NCBI RefSeq assembly: GCF_000720765.1
Contig: NZ_JODC01000014.1
Coordinates: forward strand, 124,001-188,000
Source of the DNA: Streptomyces sp. NRRL S-646
GTDB lineage: Bacteria; Actinomycetota; Actinomycetes; Streptomycetales; Streptomycetaceae
Reading direction: 5' to 3'
DNA length: 64,000 nt
In this document: in pieces, positions 52,829 through 61,709 of the stretch
How the letters are laid out: every line of letters begins with the position of its first letter
Numbering within the stretch: the stretch's first letter is position 1
Program-made: the position numbers and the translations under genes
Notes under the pieces: generated by a model
What the model saw: only the letters and a program-made list of their open reading frames with translations
Databases searched by the model: none
Told to the model about the DNA's origin: nothing

Positions 52829-54244
52829 ATGGCAAAGGCTCCCGTTCTCACCCCGCGCGCGGACGACTTCCCGCGCTGGTACCAGGATCTGATCACCAAG
52901 GCCGAACTGGCCGACAACGGGCCGGTGCGCGGCACCATGGTGATCCGACCGTACGGGTACGGGCTGTGGGAGCGGATGCAGGCCGAGATGGACGCCCGGA
53001 TCAAGGAGACGGGCACGCAGAACGCGTACTTCCCGCTGCTGATCCCGCAGTCGTACTTCGCCAGGGAGGCCGACCACGTCGAGGGCTTCGCGCCCGAACT
53101 GGCCGTGGTCACCCATGGCGGCGGCAAGGAACTGGAGGAGCCGGCGGTCGTCCGCCCCACCTCAGAGATGATCATCAACGACTACTTCTCGAAGTGGGTG
53201 CAGAGCTACCGCGACCTGCCCCTGAAGATCAACCAGTGGGCGAACGTGGTCCGTTGGGAGCTCAGGCCCCGTCTCTTCCTCCGTACGACCGAGTTCCTCT
53301 GGCAGGAGGGCCACACCGCGCACGCCACGTACGAGGAGGCGCGCGACTTCGCCGCGCACATCCAGCAGCACGTCTACGGGGACTTCATCGAGAACGTCCT
53401 CGCCGTGGACTTCGTCTCCGGCCGCAAGACGGCCAAGGAGCGCTTCGCCGGCGCAGTCAACACCCTCACGCTCGAAAGCATGATGGGCGACGGCAAGGCC
53501 CTCCAGATGGTCACCAGCCACGAGCTGGGCCAGAACTTCGCCAGGGCCTTCAACACCCGGTACCTGTCGAGGGAAGGCAAGCAGGAACTCGTCTGGCAGA
53601 CCTCCTGGGGCTCCACCACGCGCATGATCGGCGCCCTGGTGATGACTCACGGAGATGACAACGGCCTCAGGGTCCCGCCGCGGCTGGCGCAGATCCAGGT
53701 CGTCGTCCTCGCGATCAAGGGCGAGGAGGCGGTTTTGGCCAAGGTCCGTGAGATCGGTGACCGCTTGAAGGCGGCAGGCCTCCGCGTCCACGTCGACGAC
53801 CGCACCGACATCCCGTTCGGGCGCCGCGCCGTCGACTGGGAGCTGAAGGGCGTGCCCGTACGCATCGAGGTCGGGCCCCGTGACCTGGAAAGCGGCACGG
53901 CGATGGTGGCCCGGCGCATCCGCGGAGGCAAGGAGCCGATGCCGGTCGACTCCCTCGTACGGCTCCTGCCCGCGATCCTCGAGGAGGACCAGGCGCTCCT
54001 GCTCGCCCAGTCCCGCGAGCGCCGCGAGTCCCGTACGTCCGACGTGTCGACGATCGAGGAAGCCGTCGAGGCGGTCGGCGCCGGCGGCTGGGCGCGCATC
54101 CCCTGGGCGGACCTCGGCGAAGAAGGCGAGGCCAGACTGGCCGAGCACGCGGTGAGCGTACGGTGTCTGGTCGCTGCCAACGGGTCGGTGCCCGACGCCG
54201 AAGACGCGCCCGGTAACGTCGCGGTCGTCGCGCGCGCTTACTGA
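52829..54244 (+). CDS. proS: Prolyl-tRNA synthetase, archaeal/eukaryotic (short) type
   Basis: The 471-residue class II synthetase lacks the ~180-residue insertion domain of bacterial ProRS. Its C-terminus resembles the archaeal/eukaryotic (type 3) form. Class II motif 1 lies in FPLLIPQSYFAREADHVEGF. RPTSEMIINDYFSKWVQSYR and the motif 2 loop WELRPRLFLRTTEFLWQEGH follow. LQMVTSHELGQNFARAF and motif 3 SWGSTTRMIGALVMTHGDDN complete the core. The anticodon domain is VPPRLAQIQVVVLAIKGEEA. Start ATG 52829 gives the MAKAPVLTPRADDFPRWYQ N-terminus. Streptomyces usually also carry a bacterial-type proS elsewhere, so this may be a second enzyme. Confidence 0.9.
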   Translation: MAKAPVLTPRADDFPRWYQDLITKAELADNGPVRGTMVIRPYGYGLWERMQAEMDARIKETGTQNAYFPLLIPQSYFAREADHVEGFAPELAVVTHGGGKELEEPAVVRPTSEMIINDYFSKWVQSYRDLPLKINQWANVVRWELRPRLFLRTTEFLWQEGHTAHATYEEARDFAAHIQQHVYGDFIENVLAVDFVSGRKTAKERFAGAVNTLTLESMMGDGKALQMVTSHELGQNFARAFNTRYLSREGKQELVWQTSWGSTTRMIGALVMTHGDDNGLRVPPRLAQIQVVVLAIKGEEAVLAKVREIGDRLKAAGLRVHVDDRTDIPFGRRAVDWELKGVPVRIEVGPRDLESGTAMVARRIRGGKEPMPVDSLVRLLPAILEEDQALLLAQSRERRESRTSDVSTIEEAVEAVGAGGWARIPWADLGEEGEARLAEHAVSVRCLVAANGSVPDAEDAPGNVAVVARAY

Positions 54245-54472
54245 TACAGGGCCGTCCGCCGCGAGAGCGACCGAAACGCCCCTTGCGCACCTGCGGATCA
54301 CAACCGCACCGGCGCGTGGACATCGTCTACGCGCCGGGTCGTAGAGCGGGCTACGTACCGGCTTGGGACGAGCTGTGAGGTTTCTCCGCAGATCAGCGCA
54401 CCCGCCCTCGTCGGGACGCATCAGCGGCAACTGACGGGTACGTGCAAATTATTTGGGATGGCCCGGAATAGG

Positions 54473-54498
54473 AACACATTCGAGCTCCCGCTCGTTGT
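54473..54498 (+). promoter_or_regulatory. Candidate ECF (SigR/SigE-like) promoter directly before the SprT-like gene
   Basis: GGAAC (54473-54477), exactly 18 bases, then GTT (54496-54498) matches the GGAA(T/C)-N18-GTT form of Streptomyces ECF promoters. The expected transcription start, ~7 bases on, falls on the GTG start codon (54505). No Shine-Dalgarno sequence precedes it, so the mRNA may be leaderless. Confidence 0.5.
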
Positions 54499-54504
54499 CA
54501 TTAC

Positions 54505-55101
54505 GTGAGCACGACACAGACACCACCTGTTCTCGCCGCAGAGCTGGCAGAGGCGTGGGCCGACATTCAGCGGTACCACCCCGAGCTGCCGGACCTTGCC
54601 GCGCCAGAGTCCCTGATCGGAGAGTCGTCGTCCGCGTGCGGTCACGAGCTCTCCTTCGAGCGACTGCTCCATGAGGCAGTCCATGGCATCGCCGCCGCGC
54701 GCGGCGTGCGCGACACGTCCCGCGCCGGCCGGTACCACAACCGCAGATTCCTCGCGATCGCCGAGGAGCTGGGCCTGGACCACCCCGAGGAACCGCACCC
54801 CAGCAGCGGCTTCTCGCTGGTCACGCTCAACCCCGAGGCCAAGCGCCGCTACCGCCCGACCATCGAGCGGCTGCAGCGCGCCCTGAAGGCCCACACGGCA
54901 GCCACCTCCGCCGACACCCCGAAGAGCTTCCGCGGCCCGGCGGCCCGGCACGGCTCGTCCGGGGGCGGGGTGCGAGTGAAGGCGGTGTGCGACTGCGGCC
55001 GTAACGTACGGGTCGTTCCGTCGGTGCTGGCGCAGGCGCCGATCGTCTGCGGCGGCTGCGGAAAGCCGTTCCGGATCCCGGAGGTCGTGGGCGCGGCGTA
55101 G
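54505..55101 (+). CDS. SprT-like zinc-metalloprotease-domain protein
   Basis: The 198-residue protein has the motif ERLLHEAVHGIAAARG (HExxH, ~residues 56-60). Residues such as YHNRRFLAIAEELGLDH after it fit a third ligand. The C-terminal part holds two Cys pairs (VCDCGRNVRVV, IVCGGCGKPFRIP) that form a probable zinc ribbon. The layout HExxH plus C-terminal zinc ribbon is that of SprT/SPRTN-like proteins, which in eukaryotes cut DNA-protein crosslinks. Bacterial roles are unclear. The GTG start lies directly at the predicted transcription start of an ECF-type promoter. A hairpin follows. Confidence 0.75.
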   Translation: MSTTQTPPVLAAELAEAWADIQRYHPELPDLAAPESLIGESSSACGHELSFERLLHEAVHGIAAARGVRDTSRAGRYHNRRFLAIAEELGLDHPEEPHPSSGFSLVTLNPEAKRRYRPTIERLQRALKAHTAATSADTPKSFRGPAARHGSSGGGVRVKAVCDCGRNVRVVPSVLAQAPIVCGGCGKPFRIPEVVGAA

Positions 55102-55479
55102 TCGCGGGCGCTCGAGTACCGGCATCTCGTGGCTGCCGGTATCAGCCGCCGCAGGGGGTGCCGCCGCCGTCATCCGCGTAGCTGTGGGCAGTCGTGCCGC
55201 TGGGGCGGCACGGGTGGGCGCAGCGGCACCTCGTCGCGCCGAGTTGCGCACCCGGCGTACCTCACCTCCGACGCCGGGTGCGCCTCAGGCATGCCCACCC
55301 CCACGCCCCGTAGGTCCAAAGCGACCCGCAGGGTATGGCACAATGGCTAGCTGTACTCGACAGCCGCACAGGAACCCTCTCGCCTCCGGCTGACGCGTCC
55401 ATCGGGCACTCGGGTACCGCAACCCCACGCGGCAATCTCGCCGTGCCCAACCACGTCAAAACCAGGAGAACCCACTCCC
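55102..55479. other. Intergenic region before rpsP (378 bp)
   Basis: TACCGGCA (55117-55124) pairs with TGCCGGTA (55134-55141) and probably ends the SprT-like transcript. The rest is GC-rich with no supportable gene. GTATGGCACAATGG at ~55334-55347 may be a -10 region for the rpsP operon. The leader to rpsP is therefore ~130 bases. Confidence 0.45.
55117..55141 (+). terminator. Hairpin after the SprT-like gene
   Basis: A perfect 8-bp stem, TACCGGCA against TGCCGGTA, encloses a nine-base loop. It starts 16 bases after the stop. There is no T-run. Confidence 0.55.
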
Positions 55480-55899
55480 GTGGCAGTCAAGATCAAGCTG
55501 AAGCGTCTGGGCAAGATCCGTTCGCCTCACTACCGCATCGTCGTCGCCGACTCCCGCACCCGTCGTGACGGCCGTGCGATCGAGGAGATCGGTCTGTACC
55601 ACCCGGTGCAGAACCCCTCGCGCATCGAGGTCGACTCGGAGCGCGCGCAGTACTGGCTGGGTGTCGGCGCGCAGCCGACCGAGCCCGTTCTCGCCATCCT
55701 CAAGCTGACCGGCGACTGGCAGAAGTTCAAGGGCCTGCCGGCCCCGGCTCCGCTGCTCGTGGCCGAGCCGAAGGCTGCTCGCCCGGTGTTCGACGCCCTC
55801 GGTGGCGACGACGAGGGCAAGGGTGAGGCCATCACCCAGAAGAAGAAGACTGAGAAGAAGGACGAGGCTGCTGCCGAGTCCGCGTCGACCGAGGCCTGA
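55480..55899 (+). CDS. rpsP: 30S ribosomal protein S16
   Basis: The 139-residue S16 begins [19 protein letters not shown] and continues with [20 protein letters not shown]. The S16 domain ends near residue 80. A C-terminal extension of ~55 residues ([20 protein letters not shown]) is charged and typical of actinobacteria. GTG 55480 has CCAGGAGAA upstream. It heads the operon rpsP-khpA-rimM-trmD-rplS. Confidence 0.97.
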   Translation: MAVKIKLKRLGKIRSPHYRIVVADSRTRRDGRAIEEIGLYHPVQNPSRIEVDSERAQYWLGVGAQPTEPVLAILKLTGDWQKFKGLPAPAPLLVAEPKAARPVFDALGGDDEGKGEAITQKKKTEKKDEAAAESASTEA

Positions 55900-55901
55900 G
55901 C

Positions 55902-56141
55902 ATGCTCGAGGAGGCTCTCGAGCACCTCGTGAAGGGCATCGTCGACAACCCTGACGATGTGCAGGTCGCCTCGCGCAACCTGCGCCGTGGGCGCGTCCTC
56001 GAGGTGCGGGTCCACCCCGACGACCTCGGCAAGGTGATCGGCCGCAACGGCCGCACCGCGCGCGCTCTGCGTACCGTCGTGGGCGCCATCGGCGGCCGCG
56101 GTGTCCGCGTCGACCTCGTCGACGTGGACCACGTCCGCTGA
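55902..56141 (+). CDS. khpA: KH-domain RNA-binding protein KhpA
   Basis: The 79-residue protein is a single KH domain: [38 protein letters not shown] with the GRNG loop, and a C-terminal strand [13 protein letters not shown]. KhpA works with KhpB/Jag in other bacteria in RNA binding and cell-size control. It starts two bases after the rpsP stop. Confidence 0.93.
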   Translation: MLEEALEHLVKGIVDNPDDVQVASRNLRRGRVLEVRVHPDDLGKVIGRNGRTARALRTVVGAIGGRGVRVDLVDVDHVR

Positions 56142-56235
56142 CGCCGAACGCAACACCGGCTCGGGCCGGGGAGGGCCACTGCGCCGTCCCCGGCCCGTAG
56201 TCGTTACCAGCCGTTACGACAGGAGATCCTGGGAA

Positions 56236-56778
56236 GTGCAGCTCGTAGTCGCACGGATCGGCCGTGCCCATGGCATCAAGGGCGAGGTCACCGTCGAGGT
56301 CCGTACCGACGAGCCCGAACTGCGGCTCGCACCCGGCGCCGTACTGGCCACCGATCCCGCCTCGGTGGGCCCGCTCACCATCGAGACGGGCCACGTCCAC
56401 AGCGGCCGCCTGCTCCTGCGCTTCGAGGGCGTACGCGACCGCAACGCGGCCGAGGCGCTGCGCAACACCCTCCTGATCGCCGAGGTGGACCCGGAGGTGC
56501 TCCCCGAGGAGGAGGACGAGTACTACGACCACCAGCTGATGGACCTGGACGTGGTCACCAAGGACGGCGTCGAGGTCGGCCGTATCACCGAGATCTCGCA
56601 CCTGCCCTCGCAGGACCTGTTCATCGTGGAGCGCCCGGACGGCAGCGAGGTCCTGATCCCCTTCGTCGAGGAGATCGTCACGGAGATCGACCTCGAGGAG
56701 CAGAGGGCGGTCATCGACCCGCCGCCCGGCCTGATCGACGACCAGGCAGAGATCGTCTCCACGCGGGAAGAGTCGTAA
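56236..56778 (+). CDS. rimM: Ribosome maturation factor RimM
   Basis: The 180-residue protein assists 30S assembly at the S19 region. The N-terminal RimM barrel ([20 protein letters not shown]) and the PRC-barrel half ([40 protein letters not shown]) are both present. GTG 56236 is chosen; AGGAGATCC lies upstream. trmD starts three bases after the stop. Confidence 0.95.
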   Translation: MQLVVARIGRAHGIKGEVTVEVRTDEPELRLAPGAVLATDPASVGPLTIETGHVHSGRLLLRFEGVRDRNAAEALRNTLLIAEVDPEVLPEEEDEYYDHQLMDLDVVTKDGVEVGRITEISHLPSQDLFIVERPDGSEVLIPFVEEIVTEIDLEEQRAVIDPPPGLIDDQAEIVSTREES

Positions 56779-56781
56779 GAG

Positions 56782-57615
56782 ATGCGCCTCGACGTCGTCA
56801 CGATCTTTCCCGAGTACCTCGAACCCCTGAACGTCTCCCTCGTCGGCAAGGCACGCGCGCGTGGACAGCTGAACGTCCATGTGCACGACCTGCGCGCGTG
56901 GACGTACGACCGCCACAACACCGTCGACGACACCCCGTACGGCGGCGGCCCCGGCATGGTCATGAAGACCGACCCCTGGGGCGACGCCCTGGACTCCGCC
57001 CTCGCCGACGGCTACGAGACCGGCTCGCACGCGCCCGCGCTGATCGTCCCCACCCCTAGCGGCCGCCCCTTCACCCAGGAACTCGCCGTCGAGCTCTCCG
57101 AGCGTCCGTGGCTGATCTTCACGCCCGCGCGCTACGAGGGCATCGACCGCCGGGTGATCGACGAGTACGCCACCCGGATGCCGGTCCACGAGGTGTCCAT
57201 CGGCGACTACGTCCTCGCCGGCGGCGAGGCGGCCGTCCTGGTGATCACGGAGGCCGTGGCCCGTCTGCTGCCCGGCGTCCTCGGCAACGCCGAGTCCCAC
57301 CGCGACGACTCCTTCGCACCCGGCGCCATGGCCAACCTCCTGGAAGGTCCCGTCTACACCAAGCCCCCCGAGTGGCGCGGCCGAGGCATCCCCGACGTGC
57401 TGCTCAGCGGCCACCACGGCAAGATCGCCCGCTGGCGCCGCGACGAGGCACTCAGGCGTACGACGGCCAACCGGCCCGACCTGATCGAGCGTTGCGACCC
57501 CAAGGCCTTCGACAAGAAGGACCGGGAGATGCTCTCCATCCTGGGCTGGGCCCCGGACCCGGAGGGTGAGCCGTACGGCCGATTTTGGCGCAGGACGGAC
57601 GGCGTGGAAGAATAG
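56782..57615 (+). CDS. trmD: tRNA (guanine37-N1)-methyltransferase TrmD
   Basis: The 277-residue SPOUT methyltransferase makes m1G37 and prevents frameshifting. RLDVVTIFPEYLEPLNVSLV, DDTPYGGGPGMVMKTDPW, PARYEGIDRRVIDEYATRMP and VSIGDYVLAGGEAAVLVITE (the knot) are intact, with the catalytic Asp region SHRDDSFAPGAMANLLEGP. It starts three bases after rimM. rplS follows after ~135 bp, an order widely conserved. Confidence 0.97.
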   Translation: MRLDVVTIFPEYLEPLNVSLVGKARARGQLNVHVHDLRAWTYDRHNTVDDTPYGGGPGMVMKTDPWGDALDSALADGYETGSHAPALIVPTPSGRPFTQELAVELSERPWLIFTPARYEGIDRRVIDEYATRMPVHEVSIGDYVLAGGEAAVLVITEAVARLLPGVLGNAESHRDDSFAPGAMANLLEGPVYTKPPEWRGRGIPDVLLSGHHGKIARWRRDEALRRTTANRPDLIERCDPKAFDKKDREMLSILGWAPDPEGEPYGRFWRRTDGVEE

Positions 57616-57749
57616 GCCGCTGTTGTGCGTCGTCCGGCGTGCGCCCCTGCCACAGGGGGACACGACGCCCGTCCCGACACGGACAGCATCCTTCTGGAAC
57701 ACCTAGCTCCCGTTGATGACCTGTGGCATCAGCGAAGAAAGCAGACGAA

Positions 57750-58100
57750 ATGTCTCACCTTCTCGACACCGTCGACGCCGCGTCGCTGCGCAGCGACGTC
57801 CCGGCCTTCCGCCCGGGTGACACCGTCAACGTCCACGTCCGCGTCATCGAGGGCAACCGCTCCCGTGTGCAGCAGTTCAAGGGCGTTGTGATCCGCCGCC
57901 AGGGCGCCGGTGTCCGCGAGACCTTCACGGTCCGCAAGGTCTCCTTCTCCGTCGGCGTCGAGCGCACCTTCCCGGTGCACACCCCGATCGTCGAGAAGAT
58001 CGAGCTCGTCACCCGCGGTGACGTGCGTCGCGCCAAGCTGTACTACCTGCGCGAGCTGCGCGGTAAGGCCGCGAAGATCAAGGAGAAGCGCGACAACTGA
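57750..58100 (+). CDS. rplS: 50S ribosomal protein L19
   Basis: The 116-residue protein begins [20 protein letters not shown]. The L19 signature is [20 protein letters not shown], with [20 protein letters not shown] at the end. The frame extends nine codons upstream, but ATG 57750 gives the canonical start. It is the last ribosomal gene before the signal peptidase cluster, 45 bp away, so the five genes may be one transcript. Confidence 0.97.
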   Translation: MSHLLDTVDAASLRSDVPAFRPGDTVNVHVRVIEGNRSRVQQFKGVVIRRQGAGVRETFTVRKVSFSVGVERTFPVHTPIVEKIELVTRGDVRRAKLYYLRELRGKAAKIKEKRDN

Positions 58101-58145
58101 GCTCGCGCAGGCGTTCACATCGGAGCCGGATAGCATCTGGCTCCG

Positions 58146-58841
58146 ATGGACACCGAAGCACAGCAGACGGAGCGCGACCGCTCCTCCCGCCCTGAACCAG
58201 TGGCTGCGGAGGGCCGGTCGCGTTTCGCGTTGGTGTCGAGGATCACCGACTGGCTGCCCGGCGGCTGGATCGCTCCGATCCTGCTGGTCTGCCTGGTGTT
58301 TTTGCTGCTCCTGAACGCTTTCGTGGTCCAGCCGTTCCAGATTCCCAGCGGATCCATGGAAAACGGATTGAGGATCGGCGACCGCGTTCTCGTAAATAAG
58401 TTGGCGTACCGTTTCGGTGGCGGGCCGCGGCGCGGCGATGTCGTCGTGTTCGACGGCACGGGCTACTTCGGGAACGCCGACTACATCAAACGCGTCGTGG
58501 GTGTCGGGGGAGACCACGTGGTCTGCTGTGACAAGGAGGGGAGGATCAGGGTGAACGGCCGGTCGGTCGACGAGTCGACATTCCTCCACCCTGGTGACAG
58601 CCCGTCCACGGTGACCTTCACCGTTGTCGTGCCCGACGGCACCCTCTTCGTCCTCGGCGACCACCGCAGCGACTCCAGCGACTCCCGCGACCACCTGGGC
58701 TCGCCCGGCGGCGGCATGATCCCCGTGTCGGACGTCATCGGGCGGGCCGACTGGATCGTCTGGCCCGCCGCCCACTGGACCCGCCTGCAGCGTCCCGGCG
58801 CCTACGCGCGCGTGCCCGCCGCGGACGGTGCGCATGGGTAA
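58146..58841 (+). CDS. sipW: Type I signal peptidase, copy 1 (SipW-like)
   Basis: The 231-residue leader peptidase has an N-terminal membrane segment (IAPILLVCLVFLLLLNAFVV, ~42-61). The catalytic Ser70 lies in QIPSGSME and Lys115 in YIKRVVGVGGD. LGDHRSDSSDSRDHLG is the box E with Asp. Unlike copies 2-4, no C-terminal membrane span is obvious. It removes signal peptides of secreted proteins. It starts 45 bp after rplS and overlaps the next sip gene by about eight bases. Confidence 0.9.
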   Translation: MDTEAQQTERDRSSRPEPVAAEGRSRFALVSRITDWLPGGWIAPILLVCLVFLLLLNAFVVQPFQIPSGSMENGLRIGDRVLVNKLAYRFGGGPRRGDVVVFDGTGYFGNADYIKRVVGVGGDHVVCCDKEGRIRVNGRSVDESTFLHPGDSPSTVTFTVVVPDGTLFVLGDHRSDSSDSRDHLGSPGGGMIPVSDVIGRADWIVWPAAHWTRLQRPGAYARVPAADGAHG

Positions 58842-59946
58842 CCGTGGCAAACCGCGCGGTGCCGCGAGCGGCCCGGCCGAGGCGCTGCTGCCCACCGGCT
58901 CCCGCCGCGCCTCCGGCCCGGCCCCCGGGGGCGGCGGCCGCACCCGCGCCGAGCGGCGCAAGCTGCAGCGCAAGGTCAAACGAAAGCGCAGGCGCAGCGC
59001 GGTCAAGGAGATACCTCTCCTCGTCGGTGTGGCGGTCCTCATAGCCCTGGTCCTGAAGACCTTCCTCGTCCAGGCGTTCGTGATCCCGTCCGGCTCCATG
59101 GAGCAGACGATCCGGATCGGCGACCGTGTCCTGGTCGACAAGTTCACCCCGTGGTTCGGCTCCAAGCCCAAGCGCGGGGATGTCGTCGTCTTCAAGGACC
59201 CGGGCGGCTGGCTCGCCGGCGAGCAGACCACGACCAAGAAGAGCGACCCCGTCGTCGTCAAGCAGGTCAAGGAGGGGCTCACCTTCATCGGCCTGCTGCC
59301 GTCCGACAACGAGAAGGACCTCATCAAACGGGTCATCGGCGTCGGCGGCGACCACGTCAAGTGCTGCGACACGCAGGGGCGGGTGACCGTCAACGGCGTT
59401 CCGCTGACCGAGGGCGACTATCTGTATCCCGGAAACGCCCCCTCCACACAGGAGTTCGACATCACCGTCCCCAAGGGGCGGTTGTGGGTGATGGGCGATC
59501 ACCGGGGCGACTCCGCGGACTCCCGCGCCCACCAGAACACGCCCTACGGCGGCACCGTCTCCGAGGACTCCGTGGTGGGACGGGCGATGGTCATCGCCTG
59601 GCCCTTCGGGCACTGGACTTCCTTGAAAGAACCTAAAACTTTCTCCTCCGTTTCCAACTCCGTGTCGGGGACGACCGCGTCCCCGCAGCTGTCGCATAGG
59701 GTTGCTCCTGACTATTTCAACGGAACGGTCCAGCTCCCGAGCCCTGCGGAACTCCCGCTCGTTATGGGAGTGGTGGGCCTGCACCGCGTCTGGGGCAGGC
59801 AGCGGCACAGAGTAAGGAGTTGGCGTGGGGGATGTGGCGGTTGGCGCACGGTCCGGACACGACGGCGAGGAGCACCGCGGACAGCCCGTCCAAGGGGTTT
59901 CCGCAGCCGTCCCGGCCGCGGACAGCGCCGTGACCTCCGGGAGTGA
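58834..59946 (+). CDS. sipX: Type I signal peptidase, copy 2 (SipX-like), long C-terminus
   Basis: The protein has 370 residues from ATG 58834 (GTG 58828 possible). The N-terminal ~55 residues are basic and rich in Gly/Arg, followed by a membrane segment (EIPLLVGVAVLIALVLKTFL, ~59-78). Catalytic Ser88 is in VIPSGSME and Lys165 in LIKRVIGVGGD. A Cys pair CCD and box E GDHRGDSADSR are present. A likely second membrane segment lies near ELPLVMGVVGLHRVW. The last ~40 residues are Arg-rich and encoded over the start of the next gene (122-bp overlap). Confidence 0.88.
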   Translation: MGNRGKPRGAASGPAEALLPTGSRRASGPAPGGGGRTRAERRKLQRKVKRKRRRSAVKEIPLLVGVAVLIALVLKTFLVQAFVIPSGSMEQTIRIGDRVLVDKFTPWFGSKPKRGDVVVFKDPGGWLAGEQTTTKKSDPVVVKQVKEGLTFIGLLPSDNEKDLIKRVIGVGGDHVKCCDTQGRVTVNGVPLTEGDYLYPGNAPSTQEFDITVPKGRLWVMGDHRGDSADSRAHQNTPYGGTVSEDSVVGRAMVIAWPFGHWTSLKEPKTFSSVSNSVSGTTASPQLSHRVAPDYFNGTVQLPSPAELPLVMGVVGLHRVWGRQRHRVRSWRGGCGGWRTVRTRRRGAPRTARPRGFRSRPGRGQRRDLRE

Positions 59947-60841
59947 CTCCGGGGCGACCGACGACGGTACGGCGCCCGGCGAGCGGAACCGGACCGAGGA
60001 ACAGGGGTCGGGCGGGACACCTCCCAAGGCCAAGAAGCAACGCTCCTTCTGGAAGGAGCTGCCCATCCTGATCGGTATCGCGCTCGTGCTGGCGCTGCTG
60101 ATCAAGACATTCCTGGTGCAGGCGTTCTCGATCCCTTCGGACTCGATGCAGAACACTCTCCAGCAGGGCGACCGGGTTCTGGTCGACAAGCTCACCCCCT
60201 GGTTCGGCTCGAAGCCGGAGCGCGGCGAGGTCGTCGTCTTCCACGACCCGGACAACTGGCTGGCGGGCGAGCCCACGGCCAACCCGAACCCGCTGCAGAA
60301 GGCCCTCAGCTGGATCGGCCTGATGCCGTCCGCCGAGGAGAAGGACCTCATCAAGCGCGTCATCGGCGTAGGCGGCGACACCGTCTCCTGCAAGGGCTCC
60401 GGCCCGCTCAGGGTCAACGGCAAGGTGCTCAACGACGCGTCGTTCGTGTACGCGGGCAACACCCCGTGCAGCGTCGACGACCAGGGCGGCCAGTTCACGG
60501 TGAAGGTCCCCAAGGGCTACATCTGGGTCATGGGCGACCACCGTCAGAACTCGCGCGACTCGCGCTACAACCAGAGCGACAAGCACAACGGCATGGTCCC
60601 GGTGAGCAAGGTCGTCGGACGCGCCATCGTCATCGCCTGGCCCATCACCCGCTGGGACACCCTCCCGATCCCGGACACCTTCGACCAGCCGGGTCTGAAT
60701 GACCAGTCCTCGGCGTCCGCGGCCCTGACGGCGGCGCCGAACGCGCTCGCCCTGACCGGGGTGGTGCCGGTGGCGCTGTGGCGTCGTAGGCGGACGGCGG
60801 CGGCCGAGACCCGTGAAGCGAGCTCGGATTACTCCGCCTGA
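59825..60841 (+). CDS. sipY: Type I signal peptidase, copy 3 (SipY-like)
   Basis: The 338-residue protein has a ~75-residue polar N-terminus, a membrane segment (LPILIGIALVLALLIKTFLV, ~79-98), Ser107 in SIPSDSMQ and Lys177 in LIKRVIGVGGD. GDHRQNSRDSR follows as box E. A second segment near the end (ALALTGVVPVALWRRRR) is a probable C-terminal anchor. GTG 59825 has AAGGAG upstream, a strong RBS inside the 3' part of copy 2. Confidence 0.9.
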   Translation: MGDVAVGARSGHDGEEHRGQPVQGVSAAVPAADSAVTSGSDSGATDDGTAPGERNRTEEQGSGGTPPKAKKQRSFWKELPILIGIALVLALLIKTFLVQAFSIPSDSMQNTLQQGDRVLVDKLTPWFGSKPERGEVVVFHDPDNWLAGEPTANPNPLQKALSWIGLMPSAEEKDLIKRVIGVGGDTVSCKGSGPLRVNGKVLNDASFVYAGNTPCSVDDQGGQFTVKVPKGYIWVMGDHRQNSRDSRYNQSDKHNGMVPVSKVVGRAIVIAWPITRWDTLPIPDTFDQPGLNDQSSASAALTAAPNALALTGVVPVALWRRRRTAAAETREASSDYSA

Positions 60842-60932
60842 CCGTGCCTTGGTGAAGCCCTGGTGCAGCTGTGACCTCGGTCGGCCGTGAGGGGCTGACC
60901 GCGTCAGGTACCGCCGGGTAGGGTGCGGACCC

Positions 60933-61709
60933 ATGGGTGGCGAGAGCACTACGCGTACGGCCCCGCGCAGCGGCGGCAAGAGCACGAGCCCGGTGGGCAG
61001 CAGGACCGGACAGCGACTGTCCGGAATCGCTGTCGCGCTGGGCATTGTGCTGTTCCTCGGAGGATTCGCCTGGGGAGCGGTGGTCTACCGGCCGTACACC
61101 GTGCCGACCACCTCGATGACGCCGACGATCGACGCCGGCGACCGGGTCCTGGCTCAGCGCGTCGACGGCAGTGAGATCCGTCGCGGCGATGTCGTCGTCT
61201 TCAACGACAAGTCCTGGGTGACCAACGCGTCCGTGGTCAAGCGCGTGGTCGCGGTCGGCGGTGACACGGTCTCCTGCTGCACGAACGGCAAGCTGACCGT
61301 CAACGGCAAGCAGATCGACGAGGGCTATCTCAAGGGCAGCGTCGTCGAGGACAAGAACATCCCGACCGTGAAGGTCCCCCAGGGCCGCCTGTTCCTGCTC
61401 GGTGACGAGCGCCAGGGGTCGCTGGACTCCTCCGCCCACCTCAGTGACGCCGCCCAGGGCACCGTCGCCCGCTCCGCCGTGACAGCTCGTGTCGATGCCG
61501 TCGTCTGGCCCATGAAGGGCATGCTGGAACGTCCCACCGGCTTCGAGACCCTCGGTGTGCTCTCCCAGCCGGGCCCGCTGCGGATCATCGTCACGCTGAT
61601 CGTGGCCGGAGCGGTCCTCGTCCTCGGGGGCGGCGCGTACGGCCCCATCGCCAAGCGGATGGGCGGGCGCCGCACCCGTGCGCGGACGGAGCCCGTGGGT
61701 GCCCGCTGA
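60933..61709 (+). CDS. sipZ: Type I signal peptidase, copy 4 (SipZ-like)
   Basis: The 258-residue protein has a Gly/Thr-rich N-terminus, a membrane span (GIAVALGIVLFLGGFAWGAV, ~31-50), Ser61 in TVPTTSMTPT and Lys103 in VVKRVVAVGGD. Box E is LLGDERQGSLDSS, where the usual GDH is GDE. A second span lies at the C-terminus (LRIIVTLIVAGAVLVLGGGA), followed by a basic tail. It is the most divergent of the four. The NUDIX gene overlaps its end by 11 bases. Confidence 0.9.
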   Translation: MGGESTTRTAPRSGGKSTSPVGSRTGQRLSGIAVALGIVLFLGGFAWGAVVYRPYTVPTTSMTPTIDAGDRVLAQRVDGSEIRRGDVVVFNDKSWVTNASVVKRVVAVGGDTVSCCTNGKLTVNGKQIDEGYLKGSVVEDKNIPTVKVPQGRLFLLGDERQGSLDSSAHLSDAAQGTVARSAVTARVDAVVWPMKGMLERPTGFETLGVLSQPGPLRIIVTLIVAGAVLVLGGGAYGPIAKRMGGRRTRARTEPVGAR

